DNA of 64,000 nucleotides from Streptomyces avermitilis MA-4680 = NBRC 14893 (GTDB taxonomy: Bacteria > Actinomycetota > Actinomycetes > Streptomycetales > Streptomycetaceae), in NCBI RefSeq assembly GCF_000009765.2, contig NC_003155.5:558001-622000 (forward strand). The letters run 5' to 3'. Below the pieces are notes generated by a model. It was not told the origin of the DNA and made no database searches. It worked only from the letters and a program-made list of their open reading frames with translations. Each line of letters opens with the position of its first letter. The first letter of the stretch is position 1. The position numbers and the translations under genes are program-made. Shown in pieces: positions 57,529 through 64,000 of the stretch.

Positions 57529-57880
57529 GATGACCGTGACTTACCGCCCCTGTGACATGCCGCCCCTCCCTCGCCCCAACGCATCCGCTGCCAGTCGGCT
57601 GACGGTCCACTCCTTGTGGCGGGGTGTAGTCGGATGGGCGCCCCTGTTTCATGACATGGGCCGGGGCCTGGAGGACAAGGGCTCTACGCACGTGGGGAAG
57701 TTCTCCGAGGACGCGGACTCCGTCGGCCATGCCCTCGATGCGCGCCCCGCGCACCGGCCGCTAGATTGACCCATGATTTCACGCCTTCAATGCACCCTCA
57801 CATGGGTCTCTCCGGAGCCTAGATTCAGTGGTGTCGCCGGGAACACCGGTCGGCGCAACTACTGAGCCCCAGGAGTGACC
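57529..57880. other. Intergenic region upstream of the cupin gene
   Basis: About 350 bp. TTGACC (57766-57771) with a 17-bp spacer and AATGCA is a weak promoter candidate. AGGAG at 57871-57875 is the ribosome binding site. Confidence 0.35.
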
Positions 57881-58378
57881 ATGACGTTCACCAGTGCCCC
57901 GAAGCCCGTCCTCGTCCGCGCCGGCGAGGCCGAGACACTGCAGGACGGTGCAACCAGCCTGATCACGCTGCTGGCCGACGCGAACACCACCGGCAGTGCG
58001 CTGACCGCCAACCGCGCGACGCTGCACAAGGGCTCGCCCGGTGCTCCCGCACACTTCCACACCCGGGCAACCGAGATGTTCTACGTGCTCAGCGGATCCA
58101 TGCGGATCCTGCTCGACGACCAGGTCCTCACGCTCGGCCAGGGCGACTTTCTGACCGTCCCGCCGACCGTGCCGCATGCCTTCGCCCCGGCCCCGGACAG
58201 CGAGGCCGAGATGCTCGTCGTCTTCACTCCGGGGATGGACCGGTTCGACTACTACCGGCTGCTGGAGCGGGTGTACCAGGGCGAGGCCTCGGTACAGGAC
58301 ATCCGCGACAGCTCCGAGCAGTTCGACAACCACTACTTCGAGAGCCCCGTCTGGCAGCAGGAACTCGCCCGGCGCTGA
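57881..58378 (+). CDS. Cupin-domain protein
   Basis: 165 aa, ATG 57881 with AGGAG 5 nt upstream; an in-frame GTG at 57875 is inside that site. The two cupin motifs are present: GAPAHFHTRATEMFYVLSGS (metal ligands His, His, Glu) and VPPTVPHAFAPAP (His). The single-domain barrel is typical of quercetinase- or isomerase-like cupins in which iron or manganese is bound; the substrate is unknown. It stands alone. Confidence 0.92.
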   Translation: MTFTSAPKPVLVRAGEAETLQDGATSLITLLADANTTGSALTANRATLHKGSPGAPAHFHTRATEMFYVLSGSMRILLDDQVLTLGQGDFLTVPPTVPHAFAPAPDSEAEMLVVFTPGMDRFDYYRLLERVYQGEASVQDIRDSSEQFDNHYFESPVWQQELARR

Positions 58379-58493
58379 ACTCACGATCCGATCGCCTCCC
58401 GCAGAGCCCGGGCAAGGGCGGCCCGGCATGAACCCGTCCCGGCCGGCTCAAGGGCGGTGGCGTCCGGGTCGCAGGCCGGGGCCGCAGGTGTGG
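58379..58493. other. Intergenic region before the tRNA fragment
   Basis: No gene or 5' half of a tRNA can be recognised here, which supports the view that only the 3' part of the tRNA is present. Confidence 0.4.
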
Positions 58494-58527
58494 TGAGGTC
58501 GCAGGTTCAAATCCTGCCCCGCTACCA
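58494..58527 (+). other. 3' fragment of an initiator tRNA-Met gene (attachment-site scar)
   Basis: GAGGTCGCAGGTTCAAATCC, then TGCCCCGCTACCA is the T-arm and acceptor 3' strand with CCA of the actinobacterial tRNA-fMet. The 5' three quarters of the gene are absent. Tyrosine integrases use tRNA 3' ends as att sites and leave such copies at element junctions. Confidence 0.65.
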
Positions 58528-58845
58528 ACGCACCGGCCCCCTCGACACCAACGTCGAGCGGGCCGCAAGCCATGTTCGTTGGCATAGCGCAGCCTCACCG
58601 CCTGGTCATCGTCGGCCGGGGCCGTCCGCCGGCGACGTCGCCGCCGAGGTGGAATTGGCCGAAGCCGGTGCCGTGGGTGAGGCCCAGGCGTCGGAGCAGA
58701 AGTCGCGCCCCGCGCGCCAAGCCGCACGCACGATCGGATCCCCCTCAGTCGGCAACACGAGTCAGCTGCTCATCAGGTCCCCGTCAGCAAGCCCTGCCAC
58801 TGTGGTTCACGTGAGCGGCGCCGGCACCACCGGGGGCGCGAACGA

Positions 58846-58943
<98 letters not shown>

Positions 58944-59006
58944 CCACAGAACACCCGGTCGGGCCTCACCTTGCCTCCGCAGGGCCGTGGCGGTGCCGGC
59001 CGCTGG

Positions 59007-59448
59007 TCAGTTCGTACAGGTGTCGAGCATGGTCGACAGCGCCGACTTCTCGTCGTCGGTGGTGGTCAGCTTGAAGACGGATTTGATGTGCGTGTAGTCC
59101 TTGGCGTACGTGCACCAGAAGGCATGGTTCGTCGGCTTTCAGTCCGCCGGCCCACTGTCCGACTTCGAACTGTTTGACGACCCGAAGGCGATCAGCAGCA
59201 GCGGGATCCTTCAGGCGTTCCCGAAGGCCTTGCGCTGATCAGCGGTCCAGGTGTCGGCGCCGGAGCGCCAGGCCTCGGCGAGAGGGACCATGTGGTCGAT
59301 CGTGGCCTGGGCGACGTCGGTGACCGTGGTGTCGCCGTAGACCGAGTACCAGGACCCGGACGCCGGCTGGCAGTGGTCGGGCTTGTCCTGGACGTCCTTG
59401 CCGTCACGAGCCAGGACAGCCTGGCGGTCGTGCAGCCGTCGGCTAGCC
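59007..59448 (-). pseudogene. Secreted HNH-endonuclease-family (DUF1524-like) gene remnant
   Basis: Across two frames it reads LARDGKDVQDKPDHCQPASG, TVTDVAQATIDHMVPLAEAW, RSGADTWTADQRKAFGN, then KPTNHAFWCTYAKDYTHIKS and TTTDDEKSALSTMLDTC. The HMVPLAEAW block is the HNH-like catalytic centre. A stop after FGNA and missing sequence near 59190 break the frame. The N-terminal signal is absent. Confidence 0.75.
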
Positions 59449-59489
59449 GCCTGAAGCCCCTACTGTCTCCGTCACCTCTGCCACGCACT

Positions 59490-59740
59490 CTGAAGGGGGA
59501 ATAAAGGACTGGGCCCCCTCGTCGGTGGTGAACTCGGCCTCAGCCAGGACCAGACTCTGCAGGGGACCGTCGAAGACGTCGACGCCCAAGGGAGGCACGC
59601 TGAAACGCGTCTTTGTCGGCGATCACACGGGTGACCGTTACCGTCCACGGCTTCGGAGGTTCAGCCAGCAGGAACCGTCTCTCACGCTCAACGCGTCCAT
59701 ACTTCCCCGGGCAAACCGACTGACCTTGAACTCCACCGGC
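59490..59740 (-). pseudogene. CYTH-domain protein remnant
   Basis: KYGRVERERRFLLAEPPKPW, then VTVTRVIADKDAF opens with the CYTH ExExK-type signature (VERERRFL). After a frame change it continues VDVFDGPLQSLVLAEAEFTT, then DEGAQSF. The middle of the barrel is deleted. CYTH proteins hydrolyse triphosphates; this copy is too short to fold properly. Confidence 0.6.
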
Positions 59741-60188
59741 CTTGTCCATCATGAGCACAGCTTCTCAGCTGCTTCTCCCTGCGCGGCCACATCAAGACCA
59801 CAGACCCCGATCTCGCGCCCTTCCGGATACTGCCAAGTCCAGTGAGAAGAGCCCGAGGCCAGTATCGGCGAAGATGACGAACCACAGCTCAGCGATCCGC
59901 CCCTCACCATGCTCGATGACACACTCGTGCTCTGCTGATCATTCGTCAGAGCACGTGACACTCCAGCGGCGGAACCGTGTCACCCCAAGATGACAACTCC
60001 CAGCTCAGAGACCTTCGGTCAGCGAACCTCGATGAGAACGGACACTGACCAAGTCAGCTCCCCCGGCCGACAGTTCACCCGATAGAAGGCATCTCCGATC
60101 TTCACGCAGTATCGCCTGGCGGGCGCCCTTACAGTCTGTGTGCCGTCCGGATGAGACGGCGTCCGTCGCTGACACATGGGAGTGGGAC
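59741..60188. other. Gene-poor region
   Basis: About 450 bp. A minus-strand frame near 59800-59920 (ECVIEHGEGRIAELWFVIFA) looks protein-like but has no start or family match. Confidence 0.35.
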
Positions 60189-60728
60189 GTGAGGTCTTCG
60201 GGGCGTATGGCTGTCTCGGCAATGGCCGTGGCTATGGCGGCGCTGGGAGTAGGAAGTGGTGCCCCCGCGTCCGCCGCCCCCACGGCGACGCCGTCGTGCA
60301 GCGGGACGGAATGCCTCAGTCTGAAGCCGACCAGGCTCACGGCCAGCCAGGCCAGCCTGAATGTCACTCAGATGCAATTGGAGAACATCAACGCGATGGC
60401 GTCCGACGCGGTGACCGGGGAGCCCATTCGCGGCGCGAAGATCGTGTTCGCCACCACGGGCGGCAGGACGCTGGGGACGGCCTACACGGACTACGACGGC
60501 ATCGCTGCGATCGCTGCTCCGGAGAACCTGGGCCCCGGAACCCTCCAGGAACTGCTGGGCGGCTACGAAGCCGCAATGGTCGGCGACGGCGTTCACGCCC
60601 CGGCCGGGGCCCACGGAGCGATCACGATCGGCACTGACCAGGGCCCCGGTGTCCCGGGCAGCCCATGCGCCGTCTGCAGCGACCGTGCGCTCAAGCAAGA
60701 CGTGGTCCCGGTCGACTGGAGCCGGTAG
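60189..60728 (+). CDS. Secreted protein with a transthyretin/Ig-like fold, S74-type C-terminus begins
   Basis: 179 aa. GTG 60189 is chosen because GGGAG lies 6 nt upstream. Signal peptide (residues 7-29, ending GAPASAAPTA). A Ca-rich-looking carboxypeptidase-like domain contains TGEPIRGAKIVFATTGGRTL and AYTDYDGIAAIAAP. It ends CSDRALKQDVVPVDWSR, the opening of a peptidase S74 (intramolecular chaperone) domain, then stops. The rest of that domain is in the next frame (60731), so the two may be one gene split by a frameshift. Confidence 0.7.
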   Translation: MRSSGRMAVSAMAVAMAALGVGSGAPASAAPTATPSCSGTECLSLKPTRLTASQASLNVTQMQLENINAMASDAVTGEPIRGAKIVFATTGGRTLGTAYTDYDGIAAIAAPENLGPGTLQELLGGYEAAMVGDGVHAPAGAHGAITIGTDQGPGVPGSPCAVCSDRALKQDVVPVDWSR

Positions 60729-60730
60729 CG

Positions 60731-61111
60731 GTGCGAATCTTCCGTCGGCGGTCTCGGACGGCTGACCGCGGTGACCCGGCACGGCTTCGAGCCGAGACGC
60801 GGGAGAGCAGCGGTGTGGCGCCGGTCGGCCCGGTCAACGGCTACGCGGTCCTGGAGACCGTGGCCGCGCTGCCCATCAGTACCTGGCGCTACCTCTGGGA
60901 GCCAGAAGGCGTACGTCACTTGGGGCCGATGGCCCAGGACTGGCACGCCGCCTTCGGCTTCAACCAGGACGACACCACCATCCCCGTCGTCGACGGCCTC
61001 GGCGTCGCCCTGGTGTGCATCCAGGCACTGCACCGCCGCGTGGAAGAGCTCACGGCTGAAATGGATCGTCTGCGACAAGCCGCGAGCGTGAACACGTCCG
61101 GGGCCGCGTGA
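60731..61111 (+). CDS. Peptidase S74-type chaperone domain protein (second half)
   Basis: 126 aa. GTG 60731 follows GGAG at about 8 nt. VLETVAALPISTWRYLWEPE, then VRHLGPMAQDWHAAFGFN and VALVCIQALHRRVEELTAEM match the S74 domain (L..V..LP...W.Y......RH+GPMAQD) with its final coiled coil. These domains trimerise tail-fibre or surface proteins and then cleave themselves off. It follows directly after the frame that ends in the S74 start, so a frameshift near 60728 is likely. Confidence 0.65.
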   Translation: MRIFRRRSRTADRGDPARLRAETRESSGVAPVGPVNGYAVLETVAALPISTWRYLWEPEGVRHLGPMAQDWHAAFGFNQDDTTIPVVDGLGVALVCIQALHRRVEELTAEMDRLRQAASVNTSGAA

Positions 61112-61279
61112 CGACGCCAGATGGCCTGTTGTGATGTTCCAGCACTCGGCCGGGGAAGGCCAGTGGCCACAGTCGCCCGCCCTCGCCGAGCGCGGCCCGC
61201 GGTCGCCATCTCTTCCCTCAGAAGGCTGGAGGAGTCGGCCCCTGCGGAACACTCATCGCGATCCAGAAGGCAGGACACC

Positions 61280-61990
61280 TTGGCACGACACGACACTGTG
61301 ACGGGACCATCCCAGGCGATGGATCACCGGTCACCGGTGTGTACGGACGCGGTCTGGCGGCTTCCGGTGACGGTCTGTCGCATCACACAGTTCCTGGGTG
61401 AGCAGACGGCCGGCGCCCTACTGGAGCGCGCCATCGACTCCGCCGGCGACACGTTGCAGCCCTCCATGATCCGCGACCGAGAGGTGGTCCCCGACTTTCG
61501 CCGGTCCCGCTCGCGCCACGACTTCGCCGCACCCGAGCTGATGGCAGCCATCGACGAGGTGCTGGAGGCGGTCGAGCACACTCTCGGAGTCTCCTGCCAG
61601 CACACCGAACCCAGCTACAGCCTCAACGCGCACAACGACGGCGACTTTTACCGGCCGCACCAGGACACCAGCGCCGAGTTCGCCCCCCGTCGTCTGCTCA
61701 CATTCGTGTACTACCTGCATCGCACACCCCGGCCTTTCGATGGGGGCGAGCTGCGTGTGTTCGACGCGGCTCTGCCACTGCACACCGAGACAGCCGGGAG
61801 ATGGCAGGAACGCACCTGGCGGGACTGGGAACCCGAGCACGACAGCATCGTGTTCTTCCTCCCCACTGCCTGGCATGAGGTACGGCCGGTCAGCTGCCCG
61901 AGCAAGCAGCACGCGGACAGCCGATTCGCCATCAACGGCTGGCTGTGCAGCCCCGACCCCGCGAACCGCGGGAATGACGCGAGCCCGTGA
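61280..61990 (+). CDS. 2OG-Fe(II) oxygenase (prolyl-4-hydroxylase-like)
   Basis: About 236 aa. The start is uncertain: TTG 61280 or ATG 61319. Iron ligands are HxD in FYRPHQDTS and a distal His in WHEVRPV; the 2-oxoglutarate Arg is probably in the later SRFAINGW. The core LLTFVYYLHRTPRPFDGGEL is the P4Hc pattern. It hydroxylates a protein or small-molecule substrate that cannot be named. No partner gene is adjacent except the S74 protein upstream. Confidence 0.88.
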   Translation: MARHDTVTGPSQAMDHRSPVCTDAVWRLPVTVCRITQFLGEQTAGALLERAIDSAGDTLQPSMIRDREVVPDFRRSRSRHDFAAPELMAAIDEVLEAVEHTLGVSCQHTEPSYSLNAHNDGDFYRPHQDTSAEFAPRRLLTFVYYLHRTPRPFDGGELRVFDAALPLHTETAGRWQERTWRDWEPEHDSIVFFLPTAWHEVRPVSCPSKQHADSRFAINGWLCSPDPANRGNDASP

Positions 61991-62211
61991 GACACATCGT
62001 CGCCGAGTCCGACTGGCGGGATGCGTCCCGTCAGCCGGGCTCGTTCGAGACGAGGGCACGTGAGCTCCCGGGACTCGAGCGTCCGGCCCGTTGGCCCGGT
62101 CGGTCAACCTTCAGTGGCAGAAACACGCGCCGGTCAACGTTCGGTGTCAATCGGTCAAGGTTCAGTGTCACGGGACACAGGGCGTACGGAGGTGGCCTCT
62201 GACACGAGATC
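61991..62211. other. Intergenic region holding the transposon end
   Basis: No gene. It contains the three 18-bp direct repeats described at 62102-62170. Confidence 0.45.
62102..62170 (+). repeat. Three 18-bp direct repeats: Tn7-like transposon end
   Basis: GGTCAACCTTCAGTGGCA (62102-62119), GGTCAACGTTCGGTGTCA (62132-62149) and GGTCAAGGTTCAGTGTCA (62153-62170) share GGTCAA..TTC.GTG.CA. Multiple spaced copies of a roughly 20-bp site next to an end are typical of Tn7-like TnsB binding sites. A TnsA-like fragment lies 42 bp away. Confidence 0.65.
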
Positions 62212-62424
62212 TTGACCGTTTGCCAAACGATCTTGACGCGATTTCCGCTGGCCAAAGGTGGCCACCTTCGCGGGCTCTGCTCCTCAGCGACGGTGAGCGA
62301 CCACGTGGGGTACGAGTCGTGGCTGGAGCGGGACCGGTTGATCCTGCTGGACCGCGAGCTCGAGGTGATCGGGATGGCCTCACAACCGGATGACACCGCC
62401 GACCGCATCAGCCCCAGGGTGTAA
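62212..62424 (+). pseudogene. TnsA-like endonuclease, N-terminal fragment
   Basis: The 70-aa frame ends in HVGYESWLERDRLILLDREL, then EVIGMASQP, the conserved N-terminal core of actinobacterial TnsA-like transposition endonucleases (H..ES.LE...L...D....V....QP). Upstream GGHLRGLCSSATVS also fits. After SQP the rest of the nuclease domain is missing. With the repeats it marks the relic of a Tn7-like element. Confidence 0.6.
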
Positions 62425-62529
62425 ACCCGTGGGCCGATGCTGCGCGGGAGGGGCACGTGACAGCGTTCCCCTGTGCCCACGGACCAGCCGCAGCGGCACG
62501 GTTGACGATCCGTCACCACGGGAGGGGCC

Positions 62530-63735
62530 ATGACCACCACGCCGTTCATCAGCCGGAAGGGCATGACGCGCCGGAGCATGCTGGGAGCCGCGCTGGCCGC
62601 TGTGCCGCTCGCCGCCGTTGCCGGCCCCGCGTGGGCCGACCCGGCCGCCCCCGCCGTGACGCGGCTCATGCTGCCCGTGCCGACCGGGCCGCACCCGGTG
62701 GGCACGGTCCAGCTGCACCTCGTCGACCGGTCGCGTCCGGACGACATCGCGGGCCCCGGGCACTTCCGCGAGCTGATGGCCACCGTCTGGTACCCCGCCC
62801 GGGACGTTCAGCGGTACCCGGTGGCGCCCTGGATGCCAGCCGGCGCACTTCAGGCGTTCCTCGCCGACGCCGGGTTCAGCGCTCTGGTCCGCCTGGGGCC
62901 GCTCACTGCCGGCCACGTGGGCGCTCCGGTGCGGCGATCGGGCCGACGGCTGCCCGTCGTCGTGTTCTCGCATGGCGCGCACAGCCACCAGGGCGACCAC
63001 ACCGTCATGGTCCAAGAGCTCGCCAGCCATGGATACGCGGCTGTGACGGTGGCTCACCAATACGACACGTACACCGAGTTCCCCGACGGCCGGATAGCCG
63101 TCCCGCTCCACGACGGGCAGGCGCCGACGCTGCCCGGGGACTTCGCTGCTGACCTGCGCTTCGTCCTCGACTGCGTCGAGCAGCTCGCCGCCGGGTGCAA
63201 TCCCGACGTCGACCACAGGGAGCTGCCGGCCGGGCTGCTCGGCTCCCTCGACCCGCGGCGCGTGGGCGCGTTCGGCTGGTCGAAGGGCGGGACGGCCACC
63301 GCCTGCGCCACGCTCGCGGACGAGCGCATCCGGGCCGGGCTGAGCCTCGACGGCCCGATGCAGATGAACCCGCCACTGGCCGGCGACTTGGACCGGCCGT
63401 TCATGATGATGTCCGCCGTGTTTACCCGGGCCACGGATCCCGAGGCCGCCGCATTCTGGTCGCACCTGCGGGGCTGGCGGCTGAACATTCAGGCCCAGGG
63501 CGCCGTCCACGTCTCGTACGGCGACAATGAGGCGCTGTTCCCGCAGGTGGCGAAGCTGCTCGGATGGAGCGGGCAGCAGCTCCAGGACGTGATCGGCACC
63601 CTCGATCCCGACCAGGCGGTGAAGATCCAGCAGGCATACCCGCTCGCGTTCTTCGACGAGCACCTGCGCCACCGTCGGGGGCACCTGCTCGACGGCCCGT
63701 CCCCAGCCTTCCCGGCAGTGACGTTCCTCCCCTGA
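62530..63735 (+). CDS. Tat-exported alpha/beta hydrolase (PAF-acetylhydrolase-like)
   Basis: 401 aa, ATG 62530 behind GGGAGGGG. The Tat signal is TRRSMLGAAL with an A-rich h-region. The hydrolase core has VVVFSHGAHSHQGDH and the nucleophile elbow GAFGWSKGGTATA (Ser in G-W-S-K-G). A likely acid lies in SLDGPMQMNPP, and the His is in AVHVSYGDNEAL. Esterase or lipase activity is expected outside the membrane; the substrate is unknown. Confidence 0.9.
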   Translation: MTTTPFISRKGMTRRSMLGAALAAVPLAAVAGPAWADPAAPAVTRLMLPVPTGPHPVGTVQLHLVDRSRPDDIAGPGHFRELMATVWYPARDVQRYPVAPWMPAGALQAFLADAGFSALVRLGPLTAGHVGAPVRRSGRRLPVVVFSHGAHSHQGDHTVMVQELASHGYAAVTVAHQYDTYTEFPDGRIAVPLHDGQAPTLPGDFAADLRFVLDCVEQLAAGCNPDVDHRELPAGLLGSLDPRRVGAFGWSKGGTATACATLADERIRAGLSLDGPMQMNPPLAGDLDRPFMMMSAVFTRATDPEAAAFWSHLRGWRLNIQAQGAVHVSYGDNEALFPQVAKLLGWSGQQLQDVIGTLDPDQAVKIQQAYPLAFFDEHLRHRRGHLLDGPSPAFPAVTFLP

Positions 63736-63759
63736 GTACCGCAGCACCGCGTTTTCTCA

Positions 63760-64000
63760 CAGGCTCTTGAGGGAGCAGGACGACGCTGTGCGCCTCACAG
63801 GAGCGGGAGCGGTGGGCTACAGGACGGTGCCGTGCTGGGCGCGGCGGTCGCCGGACGTAGCGGCGGGCGACGAGGCCGTTCTCGAGGGTCTCGCCGATCT
63901 GCTCGCACAGCGGCGCCAGGACGTCGGCCGCGTCGGTGTCGGAGAGGTAGGCCGGGGCGACTTCGAGCATCAGCTCCCCGATCGCGTGCGTACTGCAGCG
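63760..64000 (-). CDS. Partial gene at the right edge, hypothetical
   Basis: The minus-strand frame entering from the right reads LMLEVAPAYLSDTDAADVLA, PLCEQIGETLENGLVARRYV, then a basic stretch. Codon bias is good, but no family was recognised. The frame continues under the hydrolase gene to 63422, so its true end is unclear. The start lies outside the window. Confidence 0.4.

Noticed and set aside
62102-62170. CRISPR array
   Set aside because: Three imperfect 18-bp repeats with 12- and 3-bp gaps do not fit a CRISPR; no cas genes are present. A transposon end explains them better.

Overview
This is a GC-rich actinobacterial chromosome segment, almost certainly Streptomyces. The evidence is the strong third-position GC bias, GTG/TTG starts behind GGAGG-type ribosome binding sites, a modular type I polyketide synthase, an ECF41-type sigma factor, an Hsp20/HSP18-regulator pair, DUF6300- and DUF6087-like proteins, and an RNA polymerase alpha subunit that closely matches the Streptomyces protein. 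The many truncated genes, insertion-sequence remnants and single-base frameshifts suggest a decaying accessory (arm-like) region. Some of the frameshifts could instead be assembly errors.

Layout. Positions 1-9017 (minus strand) hold the 5' part of a modular PKS gene. It has a KSQ-AT-ACP loading module, a KS-AT-KR-ACP module 1 and the KS of module 2, and it runs off the left edge. A dyad resembling PAS-LuxR operators lies about 205 bp upstream. Positions 9.4-14.75 kb are a mobile-element graveyard (IS110, Tn3, IS630, IS4, IS30, IS3, IS5, DUF6262) with one intact gene, an L,D-transpeptidase. Positions 14.8-20.2 kb hold a small membrane protein, a cydB remnant, an ECF41 sigma/oxidoreductase pair, a Wadjet JetA-like (DUF2397) remnant, an unusual LLM-oxidoreductase/ThDP-enzyme remnant junction and an SRPBCC protein. 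Positions 21.1-28.5 kb hold an intact metabolic block: a carboxymuconolactone decarboxylase-like protein with an SDR, two TetR regulators, a secreted beta-helix protein, a type-B carboxylesterase and a thrice-frameshifted CoA-ligase.

Positions 29.6-36 kb hold a PAS/GAF/PP2C/HATPase regulator and a DUF2855 gene with a perfect 22-bp palindromic operator beside a truncated tetR. Fragments of MpaB, beta-lactamase-family, acyl-CoA ligase and LysE genes follow. At 36.2-37.2 kb there is a complete rpoA with its ribosome binding site but none of its usual ribosomal-protein neighbours, next to an ISL3 fragment. Positions 38.5-43.9 kb hold an ABM-domain protein and an RHS locus: a truncated RHS core with a glycine-rich hydrophobic tip, a small two-helix membrane protein (candidate immunity) and a second displaced RHS tip. 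Tn3 and IS630 remnants cut off its 5' side. Positions 44.5-47 kb hold TetR, Dabb and epimerase genes with tandem operators.

Positions 47-57.5 kb are stress and regulatory genes: STAS, two DUF2267 proteins, a membrane protein, a SWIM protein, an HSP18-type regulator divergent from Hsp20, and DUF6300. Positions 57.9-64 kb contain a cupin, a 3' initiator-tRNA fragment and a degenerate tRNA-Ser-like sequence (attachment-site scars), HNH and CYTH remnants, a secreted protein with a peptidase S74-like module, and a 2OG-Fe(II) oxygenase. This part also holds the probable end of a Tn7-like transposon (three 18-bp direct repeats plus a TnsA-like N-terminus) and a Tat-exported hydrolase.

The genes do not form one pathway. 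The functional units are the start of a polyketide assembly line, several regulator/enzyme pairs, a heat-shock switch and a partly destroyed polymorphic-toxin locus. The most notable items are the out-of-context rpoA, the RHS tip/immunity arrangement and the Tn7-like end.
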